Source: Actinomycetota bacterium (GTDB lineage Bacteria > Actinomycetota > Actinomycetes > Streptosporangiales > Streptosporangiaceae). Taken from it: a stretch of 13,513 bases of DNA. Under the pieces are notes generated by a model. That model had not been told where the DNA came from, did no database searches, and saw only the letters and a program-made list of their open reading frames with translations. The stretch spans positions 585-14,097 of the forward strand of contig PLIQ01000223.1 in NCBI GenBank assembly GCA_003140115.1. The letters are read 5' to 3'. The translations under genes were made by a program, and so were the position numbers. Below, piece by piece: positions 12,816 through 13,513 of the stretch; positions within the stretch are counted from its first letter, which is position 1, and each line of letters starts with the position of its first letter.

Positions 12816-13229
12816 ATGAGCGATATTCATCCTGTCTGTACGCGGTTCCATGCGGCGATCGAGCTGATCGGGGCCAAGTGGTCCGGGGCGGTGCTGCAGG
12901 CGCTGTTCACCGGCTCGCACCGGTTCGCTGATATCAGGGCCGCCATCCCCGGCGTCAGCGACATGATGCTGACCCGGCGGCTGCGCGAGCTGGAAGCCGC
13001 CGGGCTGGTGGAGCGGCGGGTCGTCCCGCTCTCGCCGGTCCACGTGGAATATCACCTGACCCAGATGGGCCGGGAGGCCAGGCCGGTACTGGATGCGATC
13101 ATCGCCTGGTCGCACCAGTGGATGCCGCTCCCGGCAGGCGTCGAGGACGACACCAGCCACCCGGCGGCGCCCGAGACCGCCGCAGCGTCCCACGCCACCG
13201 GCCGTTCCTTCGGCAGTGTGGTCCAGTGA
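12816..13229 (+). CDS. HxlR-family winged-helix regulator with one Cys near the N-terminus
   Basis: The 137-aa product has the HxlR/DUF24 fold: PVCTRFHAAIELIGAKWSGA, then a winged-helix with RFADIRAAIPGVSDMMLTRR and LRELEAAGLVERRVVPLSPV, and YHLTQMGREARPVLDAIIAW. The lone N-terminal Cys (Cys8) is at the position used for redox or electrophile sensing in relatives such as HypR, YodB and QorR; some HxlR proteins carry it without a proven sensor role. The C-terminal 35 residues are Ala/Ser/Thr-rich and probably disordered. ATG is preceded by GAGG. It probably controls its own gene, the divergent monooxygenase, and perhaps the overlapping hemerythrin-like gene. Confidence 0.88.
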   Translation: MSDIHPVCTRFHAAIELIGAKWSGAVLQALFTGSHRFADIRAAIPGVSDMMLTRRLRELEAAGLVERRVVPLSPVHVEYHLTQMGREARPVLDAIIAWSHQWMPLPAGVEDDTSHPAAPETAAASHATGRSFGSVVQ

Positions 13230-13513
13230 GCGGGCCATGGCTGACCCGGCGCACAGGGCTCGTGGCCACGGCCCCGCCGGTGACCCGGCTGAGTACGCGA
13301 TCGGTGCTGGACGAGGACACCCGGCCATCGGCGCCCGAGCCCGGTGCGGACGTCACCTTCAGCCGACGCGGGCTGTCGGCAGGACAGCACCTGATCGACG
13401 TGCACGACCACTACCGCGCCGAACTGGAGCAGGTGCGTGACCTGCTCGCCCGGGTCGCCAAGGGCATCACCGCCGTCGGGCAGGCGCGAGACGAGCTGAA
13501 CCGGCTCACCATC
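13226..13513 (+). CDS. Hemerythrin-like (HHE) protein, 5' part only
   Basis: The frame opens at GTG 13226, overlapping the HxlR stop as GTGA, and stays open to the window end (96 codons). After about 50 poorly structured residues comes GLSAGQHLIDVHDHYRAELE, then QVRDLLARVAKGITAVGQAR and DELNRLTI. This is the first helix of the actinobacterial HHE/hemerythrin-domain family, with His residues in DVHDH at the place of the first metal ligand. The family binds a di-iron site and handles O2, NO or iron-related redox signals. The remaining ligands lie outside the window. Other in-frame starts (GTG 13262, GTG 13280) are possible; the coupled GTGA is preferred. Confidence 0.65.
   Translation, partial: MSGPWLTRRTGLVATAPPVTRLSTRSVLDEDTRPSAPEPGADVTFSRRGLSAGQHLIDVHDHYRAELEQVRDLLARVAKGITAVGQARDELNRLTI

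Noticed and set aside
13237..13440. ATG 13237 as start of the gene after HxlR
   Set aside because: It is in a different frame from the hemerythrin-like sequence and gives an Arg/Pro-rich product that ends at a stop.

Overview
The window is high-GC DNA with strong G/C bias at third codon positions, GTG and TTG starts, and actinobacterial families: an NDH-2, LuxR/MalT-type and HxlR regulators, F420/FMN luciferase-like monooxygenases, a DUF5666/PepSY-like lipoprotein and a nickel-SOD remnant. A chromosomal segment of an actinomycete (Streptosporangiales or similar) is the most likely source; the species cannot be told from this sequence alone.

Layout. The minus strand carries 1-5386, read right to left: a LuxR-type regulator that looks internally deleted, an 85-aa beta-rich hypothetical, a short-chain dehydrogenase (SDR) and a YdbC-like aldo-keto reductase with overlapping stop and start, a type II NADH dehydrogenase, a two-domain lipoprotein, and the 5' end of an unrecognised gene. 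The plus strand from 5413 has a small conserved hypothetical, a broken FUSC/aromatic-acid-exporter-type gene, a 5' stub of an MFS transporter, and an intact 14-TM (DHA2) drug exporter preceded by an operator-like palindrome. Facing it on the minus strand (8683-8211) are an SDR C-terminal fragment and a frame-disrupted unknown. From 9061 comes an MFS transporter whose N-terminus is a degenerate nickel superoxide dismutase start (both Ni-binding Cys lost), then a luciferase-like monooxygenase and a hairpin terminator. The right end has a small minus-strand hypothetical, a second luciferase-like monooxygenase, a divergent HxlR regulator with an operator-like inverted repeat between them, and the 5' part of a hemerythrin-like gene overlapping the regulator's stop.

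How it fits together. The intact genes are mostly redox enzymes (NDH-2, aldo-keto reductase, SDR, two flavin/F420 monooxygenases, hemerythrin-like), efflux pumps and regulators, including a HxlR protein with one Cys near its N-terminus. A role in sensing and clearing redox-active or electrophilic small molecules is a reasonable inference, not shown. The strongest oddity is that 4.8-9.2 kb holds at least five gene remnants (LuxR, FUSC, MFS stub, SDR tail, Ni-SOD start), several joined directly to other coding sequence. This looks like an accessory region shaped by repeated deletion, or a misassembly. I found no CRISPR array, tRNA, rRNA, transposase or obvious phage module.
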